NCBI GenBank assembly: GCA_964484205.1
Contig: CAZAEZ010000015.1
Span: 52,889-116,888 of the forward strand
Direction of reading: 5' to 3'
Length of the DNA: 64,000 bases
Origin: M3007 sp964484205
GTDB lineage: Bacteria; Bacteroidota; Bacteroidia; Chitinophagales; Saprospiraceae
This document shows positions 46,419-55,711 of the stretch, one piece after another. The notes below the pieces were generated by a model. That model saw only the letters and a program-made list of their open reading frames with translations, made no database searches and was not told the origin of the DNA. The translations under genes were made by a program, and so were the position numbers. The first letter of the stretch is position 1; each line of letters starts with the position of its first letter.

Positions 46419-48720
46419 TCCAACGTTTTTATCCGACGCGCTCATCCAGGCGCTGGGGTGGACGCTGGTCCACTCGCTTTGGCAGGGCGCTGCCGTAGCC
46501 CTCATCCTGTGGCTGGTTTTGCCGCGCCTGAGCCGGTCCGGCCAGCGGTATTGGGCATCCTATGCGGCTTTGCTTACCGTGCTGCTGGCGGCCGGGGTTA
46601 CCTTTGTCTGGGTGTACAGCACCCGGAACACGCTCGTTGAAATAGCGCCGGAGCTAATCGACGCCGTCATTTTTTCCGGCAATGCGCCCGCAACATCCGC
46701 CGCCTTGCAAACCGGTTTTTGGCAAAACCTGGCGCAAAACCTGGAACCCTATCATCCCCTGATCGTCAGCATTTGGCTGCTGGGCTTTGTCTTTTTTCTG
46801 TTCCAACTGGGCGGCGGACTTCGGTACATTTACCGCCTGCGGCGAAACCACAACCAGCCGCTGGAACCCGTCTGGCAGGAAAAACTACAGGCGCTGGCCG
46901 GCCGGATCGGCTTGTCGCGCCCGGTAACCCTCTTGGAATCCGCACTGGTAAAAGCCCCCATGGCCCTGGGCTTTTTCAAGCCGCTCATTTTGTTGCCGAT
47001 CGGCATGGCCAACCAGCTCAGCCCGGTTGAGGTGGAGGCTATCCTGGCGCACGAGTTGGCGCATATTGCCCGGCGCGACTGGCTCTTCAACCTCATCCAG
47101 GCCATCATCGAAGCACTTTTCTACTTCCACCCCGCGGTGTGGTGGATCGCCGCCACCATACGCGCCGAACGGGAAAATTGCTGCGACGACACCGCCGTGG
47201 CGCTCACCGGCAACCGGCTCCTGTATGCCAAAACGCTGGTCCGCCTGCAAGATATCACCCGGCCGGCGCCGGTACCCAGCCTGACCCTCGGCATCGACGG
47301 CGCTCCAAATCTGCTCCGCCGCCGCCCCCTCTTACTCGAACGAATTAAACGCATTCTTCACCAACCACAACAATCCGCTTCTCTTATGGAAAAAACAATA
47401 GCAATGGCCATCCTGGTGGCCCTGATCACGCTGCTGACCGTGCGCGCCAATACGCCCCCCGCGTTGGTGGAAAGCATCCGGGAAATTGCCGAAAAACCGA
47501 TCACCTGGCTGGCGCAAGTCCCCGCCCCGCCCATCCCTGCCAGTTGGCAGGCGCCGGCGCGCGACTCCGTACCCGACCCGGTAAAACGCCGGCGCATCGT
47601 TCGGGAAGACGACGACCAAAAGGTGGAAATGCAACTCGAAAACGGGAAGATCACTCAACTCAAAATTGACGGGCAGGAGATCGCCCCCGAAAACTACGGC
47701 CAGTACGAAAGCCTCACCGAAAGCCTGCGCCAGGAAATAACGCCGCCTGCGCCACCCGCACCGCCGAATGCCCCGATGGGGGTTTGGACAACACCCAAGG
47801 CCCCCCGTGCCCCCCGTGCGCCCTTCCCGCCCCGGCACTCGTCTTCCCGGATCAGTACCGAAACCGACGACAACGGAAACACGATTATCAAGGTTGAACG
47901 CAACGGCCAGCCGCTCGAAATCCGGGTCAAAGACGGCGAAGTTTGGGTGGAAGATGAAAAAATTGAAGCCGGCGAAACCATGGACATCGAAATCGAACAG
48001 GAATGGCCCGGCGGCGCAATCTGGTTTGACGGAGAAAACAAGATCAAACTCGATGGAAACCGCCTGCACTTCCGCAGCCCGGAAGGTGTAATCATTGAGA
48101 CCCCCGACGCCCCGCATTTATTCCATTTTGACCAAGACGGAGAGCAGTTCATTTTCAAAGGCTACGACGGTTTGAAAGGTTTTTCTTTTGATATGCCCGA
48201 TATCGACAAGGCAGAGTTGGCACGTATCCAAAAAGAAACGGCTGTCGCCCTGGAAAAAGAACGCAAGGCACTTGAAAAGCAAATGCGGGAACTGGAGAAA
48301 CAAATGCAGCAAAGCAACAAGGAGCAGCAAAAAGAACAAAAAGAGCAATACCGCGCCATGGAGGAAGCTCAACGGGCTGTCGAAGAGGCCCAGATCGCCC
48401 AAAAAAGGGCCATGGAGCGCGCCTTACGGGACCGGGAAAGAGTCCGCGAGGATGTTCGCCGCGTCGAACGGGAAAACCCGCGTGCCCTGCGTTTTCAAAA
48501 CCGGGCGGAATCGTACGGATCGGTCATCCCCAAAGCCCTGCTCAAGGATAAACTGATCGACGACCCGGACAATTACACCTTTGAAATTTCGAAAAAAGAC
48601 ATGCGCGTGAACGGCAAAAAACAGTCCGACACCCTGCACACAAAATACCTGGAGCTGTACCGCAAGTACAATGGCAAGGAAATCGGAAATGACAAGGTTC
48701 GTATCCGTGTAAAAAACTAG
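46408..48720 (+). CDS. BlaR1-like M56 membrane metallopeptidase
   Basis: A 770-residue protein beginning MMHSPTFLSDALIQALGWTLVHSLWQ, typical of M56 sensors. Four hydrophobic helices surround the zinc site HELAH (His215, Glu216, His219) and RERENCCDDTAV, the family's distal Glu/Cys-Cys-Asp-Asp block. M56 proteases relay a signal by destroying the BlaI-type repressor. Here the sensor is not a penicillin-binding domain. After the last helix (about residue 350) come a Pro-rich linker, a Gly/Asp-rich strand region (about 480-590) and a Lys/Glu coiled coil (MRELEKQMQQSNKEQQKEQ), ending in a small folded tail. The ligand is therefore unknown and is probably not a beta-lactam. Confidence 0.88.
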   Translation: MMHSPTFLSDALIQALGWTLVHSLWQGAAVALILWLVLPRLSRSGQRYWASYAALLTVLLAAGVTFVWVYSTRNTLVEIAPELIDAVIFSGNAPATSAALQTGFWQNLAQNLEPYHPLIVSIWLLGFVFFLFQLGGGLRYIYRLRRNHNQPLEPVWQEKLQALAGRIGLSRPVTLLESALVKAPMALGFFKPLILLPIGMANQLSPVEVEAILAHELAHIARRDWLFNLIQAIIEALFYFHPAVWWIAATIRAERENCCDDTAVALTGNRLLYAKTLVRLQDITRPAPVPSLTLGIDGAPNLLRRRPLLLERIKRILHQPQQSASLMEKTIAMAILVALITLLTVRANTPPALVESIREIAEKPITWLAQVPAPPIPASWQAPARDSVPDPVKRRRIVREDDDQKVEMQLENGKITQLKIDGQEIAPENYGQYESLTESLRQEITPPAPPAPPNAPMGVWTTPKAPRAPRAPFPPRHSSSRISTETDDNGNTIIKVERNGQPLEIRVKDGEVWVEDEKIEAGETMDIEIEQEWPGGAIWFDGENKIKLDGNRLHFRSPEGVIIETPDAPHLFHFDQDGEQFIFKGYDGLKGFSFDMPDIDKAELARIQKETAVALEKERKALEKQMRELEKQMQQSNKEQQKEQKEQYRAMEEAQRAVEEAQIAQKRAMERALRDRERVREDVRRVERENPRALRFQNRAESYGSVIPKALLKDKLIDDPDNYTFEISKKDMRVNGKKQSDTLHTKYLELYRKYNGKEIGNDKVRIRVKN

Positions 48721-48748
48721 CCGAATACTGAACGATGCTTGGATATCA

Positions 48749-48786
48749 TGGCCTGCCTCTTGCTGGGGGCAGGCCATTTTTTTTTT
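48749..48786 (+). terminator. Rho-independent terminator of the BlaI-BlaR1-like operon
   Basis: A 9-bp stem TGGCCTGCC/GGCAGGCCA with a T-run of ten follows the stop by about 30 nt. It lies upstream of the next gene's chosen start, supporting that start. Confidence 0.85.
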
Positions 48787-48866
48787 ACAAGGTTAAAAAA
48801 ACCTGCTCTTTCAGTCCAACCTGCGCACACCTTGAAAAACAACAGGTAATATTGCATAAAAAACGG

Positions 48867-50483
48867 ATGCAACGCCTGTCGGAACCTATGTTGGAGCGCC
48901 TCCTGTTTGGCCTGCTCCTGTTGCTCGCCCTGTCGCCGCTATGGCTCTCCGGGCGTTTTTTTGTTACGGGCGACGGGCCCTGCCACGTATACAATTCCAG
49001 GGTGCTGCTCGATTTTATGCTTGGACAACACCGCGCGTTTTACGACCCGTTTTACTACCTGAATACCAACTTCGACCCCAACTGGCTGAGCCACATCTGC
49101 CTGGCCGGCCTGCAACGGGTGTTTGCCCCGGAAACCGCTGAAAAACTATTCCTGTCGGGCTATGTGCTGTTGTTTGCCTTCGGGCTGCGCTTCCTGTTGC
49201 GCCAGATCAATCCGGCCAACCGCTTTCTGAGCTCGGTGGGTTTGTTGTTTGTGTGGCATTATTTGTTGCAGGCGGGATTTTATAATTACGCCCTGAGCAT
49301 AGCGCTGTTTTTCTGGGTATGCGGCTACTGGATGCGGAACCGGCACGAATGGAAGCCCGGCCCGATGCTGGTGATGGCCGTCCTGTGGGTACTGTTGTAC
49401 AGTGCGCACCCGATGGGCTTGCTTTTCAGCATTGCATTCATCGGCTTCGGGCTGGCCGCAGCAGTCCTGCAAACCCTCCGGGAAAAAGGCGCCCGGCAAA
49501 CCTGGGTGCAGCTGCGCGGGCCCGCATTTCGCCTGGCAGTGGCGGCAACCCCCATGCTGGTGCTGCTCATCAGCTATTTTTTGCGCAAGCCCTGGGGAGC
49601 CGATCCAAATTCCTCAACTATGGCCGGCCTTGCCACCGATCTTTTTCAGGTAAAAACACTGATCACCTTAAACTCTACCGAACGCGATATTGCAAAATTG
49701 GCCGGCGCCCTCGTCGGACTGCTGCTGGCCCGGGCCATCTGGTACCGGCGGCGCGCCCGGGTTTTCGCCGATTTCATCCTGCTGTTTACCGGCTTTGTAC
49801 TGTGGCAGTATTTCCGGCAGGCCGGCGCCGGCGCCATGGAACAGGCGTTGCCGCAACGGATACAGCCCTTCATCTGGCTGGGTTTGTTGTGCTGGACGGC
49901 AACAGCGCATTTCCCAAAATTTGTGCATTGGCTTGCTCCGGCGCTCGCCGCGGTGCTGCTGGCCGCCTTCCTGACCGTCCGCATCCCGATTTTACAAAAA
50001 GCAGCTGCGCTGGTGGAGGATTACGTCAGTGTTACCCAACATATCGACGACGAATCGGTGATTCTGGTGTTGAATTACGATTTTGGCGGACTGGATTTTG
50101 ACGGCCGGCCGATTGCCAACCGAAACGCGCTGTTCATGCATGCTGCCGACTACATCGGCGCCTACCGGGCGGCCATCATGTCGGACAACTACGAGGCCAC
50201 CCGCGCGTATTTTCCAATGATCTGGCACTGGCAGCGCAACATGTTCGGCCAAACGGACAAGGAAGGCATCAACTTCGACAACCGGCCGCCCAGAGCAGAT
50301 ATCCTGAGTTTTGACTGGCGCAGCGAAGGTTATAAAATTGATTATGTCCTCCTGCTTAGCTACGACCAGCGCTTCTATGACCATCAGTTTGCCCGGGAAA
50401 TAATGGGACAACTCGAATCGGCCTACCAATTCGTAAGCGGATCGCCCCGGGGCAAAGCTGAAATTTGGAAACGAAAGGAATAA
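48867..50483 (+). CDS. Multi-spanning membrane protein, GT-C glycosyltransferase-like
   Basis: The ATG at 48867 (MQRLSEPMLERLLFGLLLLL) gives 538 residues; earlier in-frame Mets lie inside the terminator hairpin. About ten transmembrane helices follow, and the first extracytoplasmic loop carries GDGPCHVYNSRVLLDFM, an acidic pattern reminiscent of GT-C enzymes. The C-terminal 120 residues are soluble (NYDFGGLDFDGRPIANRNAL, QRNMFGQTDKEG). I cannot place it in a characterised family. It probably works in envelope glycan or lipid modification, together with the flippase and TMTC-like gene nearby; that is inference. Confidence 0.65.
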   Translation: MQRLSEPMLERLLFGLLLLLALSPLWLSGRFFVTGDGPCHVYNSRVLLDFMLGQHRAFYDPFYYLNTNFDPNWLSHICLAGLQRVFAPETAEKLFLSGYVLLFAFGLRFLLRQINPANRFLSSVGLLFVWHYLLQAGFYNYALSIALFFWVCGYWMRNRHEWKPGPMLVMAVLWVLLYSAHPMGLLFSIAFIGFGLAAAVLQTLREKGARQTWVQLRGPAFRLAVAATPMLVLLISYFLRKPWGADPNSSTMAGLATDLFQVKTLITLNSTERDIAKLAGALVGLLLARAIWYRRRARVFADFILLFTGFVLWQYFRQAGAGAMEQALPQRIQPFIWLGLLCWTATAHFPKFVHWLAPALAAVLLAAFLTVRIPILQKAAALVEDYVSVTQHIDDESVILVLNYDFGGLDFDGRPIANRNALFMHAADYIGAYRAAIMSDNYEATRAYFPMIWHWQRNMFGQTDKEGINFDNRPPRADILSFDWRSEGYKIDYVLLLSYDQRFYDHQFAREIMGQLESAYQFVSGSPRGKAEIWKRKE

Positions 50484-50506
50484 ACGCCGGTATACCTGCC
50501 GCGTAC

Positions 50507-50584
50507 ATTGTCGGCGTGACTTTTGTCGGCGTGACTATTGTCGGCGGGTCGCAAAGTCACGCCGACAATAGTCACGCCGACAAT
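50507..50584. repeat. TGACT-AGTCA palindrome, copy C (compound)
   Basis: A duplicated version: the left half holds two copies of TTGTCGGCGTGACT and part of a third, and the right half holds two complementary copies. Outer arms of about 30 nt match at all but one position. It lies between the membrane protein gene and the methyltransferase gene. Confidence 0.85.
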
Positions 50585-50632
50585 AGACCACAGGTTTATT
50601 CCTGTTGAATATTGCGATAATTTTTTTTAAAA

Positions 50633-51271
50633 ATGGACAAAAACAAACGCGCCATTGCGCTATTCGACAAGCACGCAAAAACCTATCAGGACAAATACAT
50701 GAATGTGGATTTGTACGGCGACAGCCTCGACCGGTTTTGCGAAGCAACAGCAATTGAAAATGCCAATATTCTGGAACTCGCCTGCGGGCCGGGGAATGTC
50801 ACGCGGTATTTACTGGACAAACGCCCGGATTTTAAAATCCTCGGCACCGACCTCGCCCCCAACATGCTCGAACTCGCCCGGCAAAATAATCCGGAAGCGG
50901 AATTTCTGTTGATGGACTGCCGGGATATTGGCCGGATAACAGAAAAATACGATGGCATCATGTGCGGATTCTGTTTGCCGTATTTATCAAAAAAAGAAGC
51001 GATCGCCTTAATTGCCGATGCGTCGAATTTATTGAAAAACAAAGGCCTGTTCTATATCAGCACTATGGAAGACGACTATGAAAAGTCGGCGTGGAAAGGA
51101 CCAAGTTCCGGCGGACCGGACCAATTGTTCCTCTATTATCATCAGGCGGATTATCTATCAGACGCATTGCTTGAAAACGGGTTTTCAATACTTGATTTGC
51201 AACGCAAAACATACCCCGGCGCAGACGGTTCCATCACTACCGATCTGATTTTGCTGGCGCAAAAACTATAG
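50633..51271 (+). CDS. SAM-dependent methyltransferase, class I
   Basis: A 212-residue protein with the class I Rossmann landmarks: ILELACGPGNVTRYLL (motif I, about residues 46-61), LGTDLAPNMLELAR with the acidic residue that binds the ribose, and a following FLLMDCRDI. The mid-region GIMCGFCLPYL and the C-terminal strand complete the fold. The substrate is not defined by sequence. No signal peptide. It is flanked by two repeat-family palindromes, C upstream and D downstream. Confidence 0.88.
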   Translation: MDKNKRAIALFDKHAKTYQDKYMNVDLYGDSLDRFCEATAIENANILELACGPGNVTRYLLDKRPDFKILGTDLAPNMLELARQNNPEAEFLLMDCRDIGRITEKYDGIMCGFCLPYLSKKEAIALIADASNLLKNKGLFYISTMEDDYEKSAWKGPSSGGPDQLFLYYHQADYLSDALLENGFSILDLQRKTYPGADGSITTDLILLAQKL

Positions 51272-51325
51272 ACTGTGCCCATAATACAAAAAGGTTCATG
51301 TTCCCGTTTGGCTGAACGGGGGGCA

Positions 51326-51359
51326 AGTGAGGGGGTGACTGGCAGTCACCCCCCTCACT
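51326..51359. repeat. TGACT-AGTCA palindrome, copy D
   Basis: Left arm AGTGAGGGGGTGACT, 3-nt loop GGC, right arm complementary apart from one extra C. It lies between two convergent genes. A 10-bp outer inverted repeat TCATGTTCCC (51296-51305) with GGGAACATGA (51371-51380) encloses it, so the whole may form one larger hairpin. Confidence 0.75.
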
Positions 51360-51474
51360 ACCAGCCTGATGGGAACATGAGTCAACAAAAACGGGCCGAT
51401 CCGAATTGACAGACCGGCCCCGGTTCAGGGCTAATTCCCCGTGTTGTTTATCTGTACTGCGCGCTGTGCGCAAC

Positions 51475-53640
51475 TTATTCCGAAAGCATAAGTTTCCCCA
51501 AATACGTTTGCAGGCCGTCTGTCGCCTGCAGGAAGTACAAGCCTGTGGCAAGCCGGGGCAATCTCAATTCGGTAGTTGCATTGGTCAGGCGGGTTTGAAA
51601 AACTTCCTGCCCCATGCTGTTGACCAGCCGGATTAAAAAACCGGTGTTGGAAACTCCCGGCAGCCCTTCAATCCGGATGCGGTCGCGGGCCGGATTGGGA
51701 TAGACGGCTAGCGGGAGGCTTTGCGGCGTTCCGATGGCGGTCAGTGCTGCGCCGCCATGCAGGTAAAAAGCGGAAAATCCATCCACCTGGTATGTGGTAG
51801 CCAGGTCGCCCGCCGGATTGATGGAATAAGCCCCCATGTTCATCAGCAGAACACCCCCTTCCGGGTAATCGCCGCAGCCGGCGCCGGTTACTTTGGTAGC
51901 GTGCAGTTGGCCGGGATCGGATGGCGCGCCAGACGTGTTGCTCAGGGCGTCCCACTCGGTTTTTCCAATAAAAAATTTGACGTAAACGGGGGCGACAGGC
52001 TGGTTTTCCACCGTGACCGTCCAGTTCCGGTCGAGGTACGGATTGCCGGCTGCATCGGTGCGCACGGCATCGCCGTTGACCATGAATTCGGCGTTGACGG
52101 CGCCCAGGGCATTGCCCATATCGTTGACGGCCAAAACGGCGCGTTGTTCATTGTCCAGCAGGTAAAGCCAGGCGCCGGTGCCGGTCGATTGTACCGGAGT
52201 AACGGGTATTTCGCCGCAGGCAAAGCCCTGGTTAGGCTGGCCGGAAACCGCGCAGCTGATGTTCGGATCGCTGATGTTGATGGAAAACTGGCCCATGGCC
52301 CCGCTGTGGCCATCAATTTGCACCCAGTAGTTTTGGCCGGCCTCCAGGCAGGTCAGCGTCAGTCCGGAAGCGCCTTCGGGATTGCCCGGCAGGTCGTCGT
52401 TGGATGCCAAGAGCACCAGGTTGCCCCCAATCTGTTCCCAAACGGCCAACTGCGTGTTCATGCCGGCAGTGTGCAATTCAGCGCTGCCGGATACGGGCGC
52501 AGGAAAGCTGAACCACACGCTGTGCTCGGCGCCCTGCCCGTCGCACCAGGTATTCGGATCGGTACAATTCGCCGAAAGTGTGGGAGCCGGCTCGTCCATT
52601 TCTGCCGTTGCATTTACATTGGACCAGTACACGGCACAGGCGCCGGTTGCGTCGAGCGGTACAGCGTCGGCAAAGTTGTCGTTGGCCGGTGCGCTTGTTT
52701 GGAGATCACAGCCGTCCCCATCGGTGATGCGTATGTAGGATTCGACAAAATTCTGTCGTCCGCAGGCATCCGTTACCCAGAGTTGGAAGAGGTTGATCCC
52801 CAGATTGTCGCAGGTGAACGTACGGGTGATATCATTGGTGTCGGCAGAAAAAGAGAAGCGCAAAGGCAGGCAGTCGGTGCTGTCGGGCCTACTGCCGGCA
52901 TCGGTATCGGCGGCGTGCAAAACCACCGTGCCGGCATAGCCCGGCGTAGCCGTCAGGCCGGAAGCAGCCCGGGGATGCGGGGCATGAATATCGCCGAAGC
53001 CGTCGCAATTGCCGGTATTATCCTGGAGGTTGTAATACACTTCCGCGTAGTTCTGCTGGCCGGCGCTGTTGGTTGCCCAGATCTGAACGATGTTGATACC
53101 CGGAGCGGAGCAATCGACCACCCGCTGGACGTCGGTGGTGTCGGGGCTGAACGACAATTTGATGTTTGGGTCATTGTTGCAGGCCGCTGTGCTGAGGTCC
53201 CACAAGTCAGGTGAAATGTCAAGCTCGGCGCGGCCGTTGAGGCTTATTGCCAGGCCGTTCCGGCAAACCACGATCGGCAGTTGACCCCCGGGCGAACCCG
53301 GGCATGCCCCAAGATTATCCTGCACCAGCACATAGGTTTCGGAATGCAGCGCAGCAACCGAACCGGCACTGATGGACCAGATGGCAACCGGGTTGGTACC
53401 CAGGGCGTTGCAATTGAAGTTTTGGACCAGGCCATTCAGGTCGTTTGAAAAGGAATACAACACGCAGCTATCCGGCGGCGGATCGACTACCAGGTAGCGG
53501 GCAAAAACATAATTGTCCACATTGTCGGACAGCGCTACGACAGCGCCATTGTGTATGAGTGGGTTAACCGGGGTTTGAGCGGATAAAGCGGGAGCCATGG
53601 TTGCAAGGAGCACCAGCAGGCTTGTAAGGCGGTTTTGCAT
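51475..53640 (-). CDS. Secreted repeat protein with T9SS sorting domain
   Basis: A 721-residue protein starting with a signal peptide (MQNRLTSLLVLLATMAPALSA). Three related segments of about 100 residues follow, each ending in a YVLVQDN, YYNLQDN or SYIRITD phrase and having TRTFTCDNLGINLFQLW-like strands. A larger domain with VYWSNVNATAEMDEP follows, then a domain of HSVWFSFPAPVSGSAELHT type. The last 80 residues are a T9SS sorting domain (VYPNPARDRIRIEGLPG to YLGKLMLSE). Inference: exported to the outer surface or medium by T9SS. The function of the repeats is unknown. Confidence 0.82.
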   Translation of the reverse strand: MQNRLTSLLVLLATMAPALSAQTPVNPLIHNGAVVALSDNVDNYVFARYLVVDPPPDSCVLYSFSNDLNGLVQNFNCNALGTNPVAIWSISAGSVAALHSETYVLVQDNLGACPGSPGGQLPIVVCRNGLAISLNGRAELDISPDLWDLSTAACNNDPNIKLSFSPDTTDVQRVVDCSAPGINIVQIWATNSAGQQNYAEVYYNLQDNTGNCDGFGDIHAPHPRAASGLTATPGYAGTVVLHAADTDAGSRPDSTDCLPLRFSFSADTNDITRTFTCDNLGINLFQLWVTDACGRQNFVESYIRITDGDGCDLQTSAPANDNFADAVPLDATGACAVYWSNVNATAEMDEPAPTLSANCTDPNTWCDGQGAEHSVWFSFPAPVSGSAELHTAGMNTQLAVWEQIGGNLVLLASNDDLPGNPEGASGLTLTCLEAGQNYWVQIDGHSGAMGQFSINISDPNISCAVSGQPNQGFACGEIPVTPVQSTGTGAWLYLLDNEQRAVLAVNDMGNALGAVNAEFMVNGDAVRTDAAGNPYLDRNWTVTVENQPVAPVYVKFFIGKTEWDALSNTSGAPSDPGQLHATKVTGAGCGDYPEGGVLLMNMGAYSINPAGDLATTYQVDGFSAFYLHGGAALTAIGTPQSLPLAVYPNPARDRIRIEGLPGVSNTGFLIRLVNSMGQEVFQTRLTNATTELRLPRLATGLYFLQATDGLQTYLGKLMLSE

Positions 53641-53768
53641 GTTAACGGAGATTTAGGTGAACAACCCAAAAGATACCGCTTCCCTTTGAATTGCTGCCTG
53701 AATATACCTCGGTGGAGAATAATATCCCTGGGCCTTAATACCCTTTGTGTTTCCTCGTTTATGCGGGT

Positions 53769-53803
53769 TATTGTCGGCGTGACTTCGAGTCACGCCGACA
53801 ATA
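53769..53803. repeat. TGACT-AGTCA palindrome, copy E
   Basis: Perfect 16-bp arms (TATTGTCGGCGTGACT and its complement) with loop TCG. It sits in the 278-bp divergent region between the T9SS protein and the next plus-strand gene. Confidence 0.88.
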
Positions 53804-53918
53804 AGGATAAACCACTTTTTCCCGGGCGCACCTGACCAAAATCAACTGTTTCACCATCGCCTATCATAACCATTTTGCCTGTGTCTGCTATACTTTGTTT
53901 CTCCTAAAATGCATGATT

Positions 53919-54530
53919 ATGCGGACGTTCACGACAAGCTGCCTGTTGGTATTTGCACTTACAGCGGCTGAAGCGGGCTGGGCGCAAACTGCGCGTTTAC
54001 CCTTGGAAATTACCCTTTTTGACAATGCAACGTTGCTGCCCGGCAGTGCAACACTCGGGGTCGTGGGCATCCCTGTGCATCCGGGCATATCGGCCGGCAC
54101 GGAATGGCGCTACAACAAGCACCCTAAAAACACGTGGTATCAAACTGCCCGCACCGCCTACCATTATCATCGCTATGTACAACACACCATTCAATTGTAC
54201 AGCGAACTGGGCTACCGGCGGCAAATCCAGCGTTTTGACGGCGGGCTGCGGCTGGGGGTGGGCTACCTGCATGCTATTCCGGCCAATAAAATTTTCGAAC
54301 TGAACAGCCAGGGTCAATATGAACGGCAGCGATCGATCGGGCGCCCCCAGTTTATGGCCACCTCGGCCGTTGCCCTGGGCTACCGGATAGCCGGTGTGCC
54401 GGAAGCGCCTGTGCGCATGGTGCTCGCTTGCCAGTTTTATGTACAAATGCCCTTTTCACCGGGCTATGTACCTCTGGTGCCCAATACGGCCCTGCACCTC
54501 GGACTCAGTTTCCCTTGCTTTAAACATTGA
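53919..54530 (+). CDS. Secreted protein of unknown function
   Basis: The ATG at 53919 (or 53913) gives a signal peptide (MRTFTTSCLLVFALTAAEAGWAQ) and about 203 residues. The mature part has alternating hydrophobic strands (LYSELGYRRQIQRFDGGLRLGVGYLH, SAVALGYRIAG) suggestive of a small outer-membrane barrel or beta-sandwich. I recognise no family. It is followed after 5 nt by the serine hydrolase gene, so the two are very likely co-transcribed and may act together. Confidence 0.65.
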   Translation: MRTFTTSCLLVFALTAAEAGWAQTARLPLEITLFDNATLLPGSATLGVVGIPVHPGISAGTEWRYNKHPKNTWYQTARTAYHYHRYVQHTIQLYSELGYRRQIQRFDGGLRLGVGYLHAIPANKIFELNSQGQYERQRSIGRPQFMATSAVALGYRIAGVPEAPVRMVLACQFYVQMPFSPGYVPLVPNTALHLGLSFPCFKH

Positions 54531-54535
54531 TTGCT

Positions 54536-55711
54536 ATGAACCGCCTGCTTTTTATTTTATGCTTGCTTGCCACATTTATGGTTGTGAGTGGCTGTAAGGA
54601 ATCTGAACTGGACGACACCGTCCAATGCACCTTCTCCAACGACAGCAGTTCCCTGCACCCGCGTGGGCCGCAGTTTCAGGCGGTGCTCGACAATTACACT
54701 CGACGTGGGCTCCCGGGCATTGCTCTGCTGGTACGCGACGCCAACGGGCGCTGGATGGGTGCCTCGGGCATGGCCGACCTCGGCGCCGGCATCGCGATGC
54801 AGCCCTGCCATGTATCGAAAATTGCCAGTGTCACAAAGGTGTTTATCGGCGTGCTGGTCATGCAACTGGTGGAAGAAGGCGTGCTCGAACTCGACGCGCC
54901 GATTGCGCGCTGGGTACCTGCCCGCTACATCAACGACATTGCAAATGCCCGCGAAAGCACCCTGCGGATGTTACTCAACCACAGCAGCGGCATTGCCGAT
55001 GTGATCGACGACCAACAGTTTTACCTCCAGGTGCTCAATAACCCGGCTAAACACTGGACGGAAGAAGAATTGCTCGATTTTGTTTGCGGTGACGAACCGC
55101 TGTTTACCCCCGCAGGCGATTCGGTCGACTATTCCAACACCAACCTGTTGCTGGCCGCTCTCATCATCGAAAAAGCGACCGGCCGGCAGCACCAGGACCT
55201 CCTGCACGAACGCATCCTCGACCCGCTGGCCCTGAACCACACGTTTTATCAGCCCCACGACCCGCTACCGCCAACCACCGCACACGGCTATTTCGACCTC
55301 TATCACAACAACACGCTGGTCGATATGAGCAGTTTTAATACCGGCAGCGGCAACGGCTATGGCGGTATGTATTCCAATGTGTTGGACATGCAGGTTTTTA
55401 TTGAAACACTCCTGCGCCAAAAGACGCTGCTCCCCGCCGCCGCCTTGCAGGAAATGCAAACGGTGTACATCGGCGACGAGGCGGAAAATGAATTTTACGG
55501 GGTTTCACTGCGGAAGGAATACTTCGGAAAAAACCGCCAGTGGACAGGCTACGGGCACCGCGGCCGCGACCTGGCCTATTCTGCCGATCTGTACTATTTC
55601 CCCGAACAGGACATTACCGTGGCGCTGATCGTTAATTACGGAACCGATGCCAAAAGCGATTTGCGCGCGCTGTTTTTTGAATTCAGGGAAAATTTGTTTG
55701 AGCAATTTTGA
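54536..55711 (+). CDS. Serine beta-lactamase-fold lipoprotein (class C / esterase-like hydrolase)
   Basis: The ATG at 54536 (MNRLLFILCLLATFMVVSGC) is chosen over a TTG nine bases upstream; it gives a lipobox VSGC with Cys at about residue 20. The catalytic motifs are Ser98-Val-Thr-Lys101 (SxxK), Tyr199-Ser-Asn in VDYSNTNLLLA (YxN), and GHRGRDL near the C-terminus in place of the KTG/HxG block. All three are in the order of class C beta-lactamases and related esterases or peptidases. The substrate could be a peptide, ester or beta-lactam; sequence alone cannot decide. It is likely anchored to a membrane and 5 nt from the upstream secreted protein. Confidence 0.88.
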   Translation: MNRLLFILCLLATFMVVSGCKESELDDTVQCTFSNDSSSLHPRGPQFQAVLDNYTRRGLPGIALLVRDANGRWMGASGMADLGAGIAMQPCHVSKIASVTKVFIGVLVMQLVEEGVLELDAPIARWVPARYINDIANARESTLRMLLNHSSGIADVIDDQQFYLQVLNNPAKHWTEEELLDFVCGDEPLFTPAGDSVDYSNTNLLLAALIIEKATGRQHQDLLHERILDPLALNHTFYQPHDPLPPTTAHGYFDLYHNNTLVDMSSFNTGSGNGYGGMYSNVLDMQVFIETLLRQKTLLPAAALQEMQTVYIGDEAENEFYGVSLRKEYFGKNRQWTGYGHRGRDLAYSADLYYFPEQDITVALIVNYGTDAKSDLRALFFEFRENLFEQF

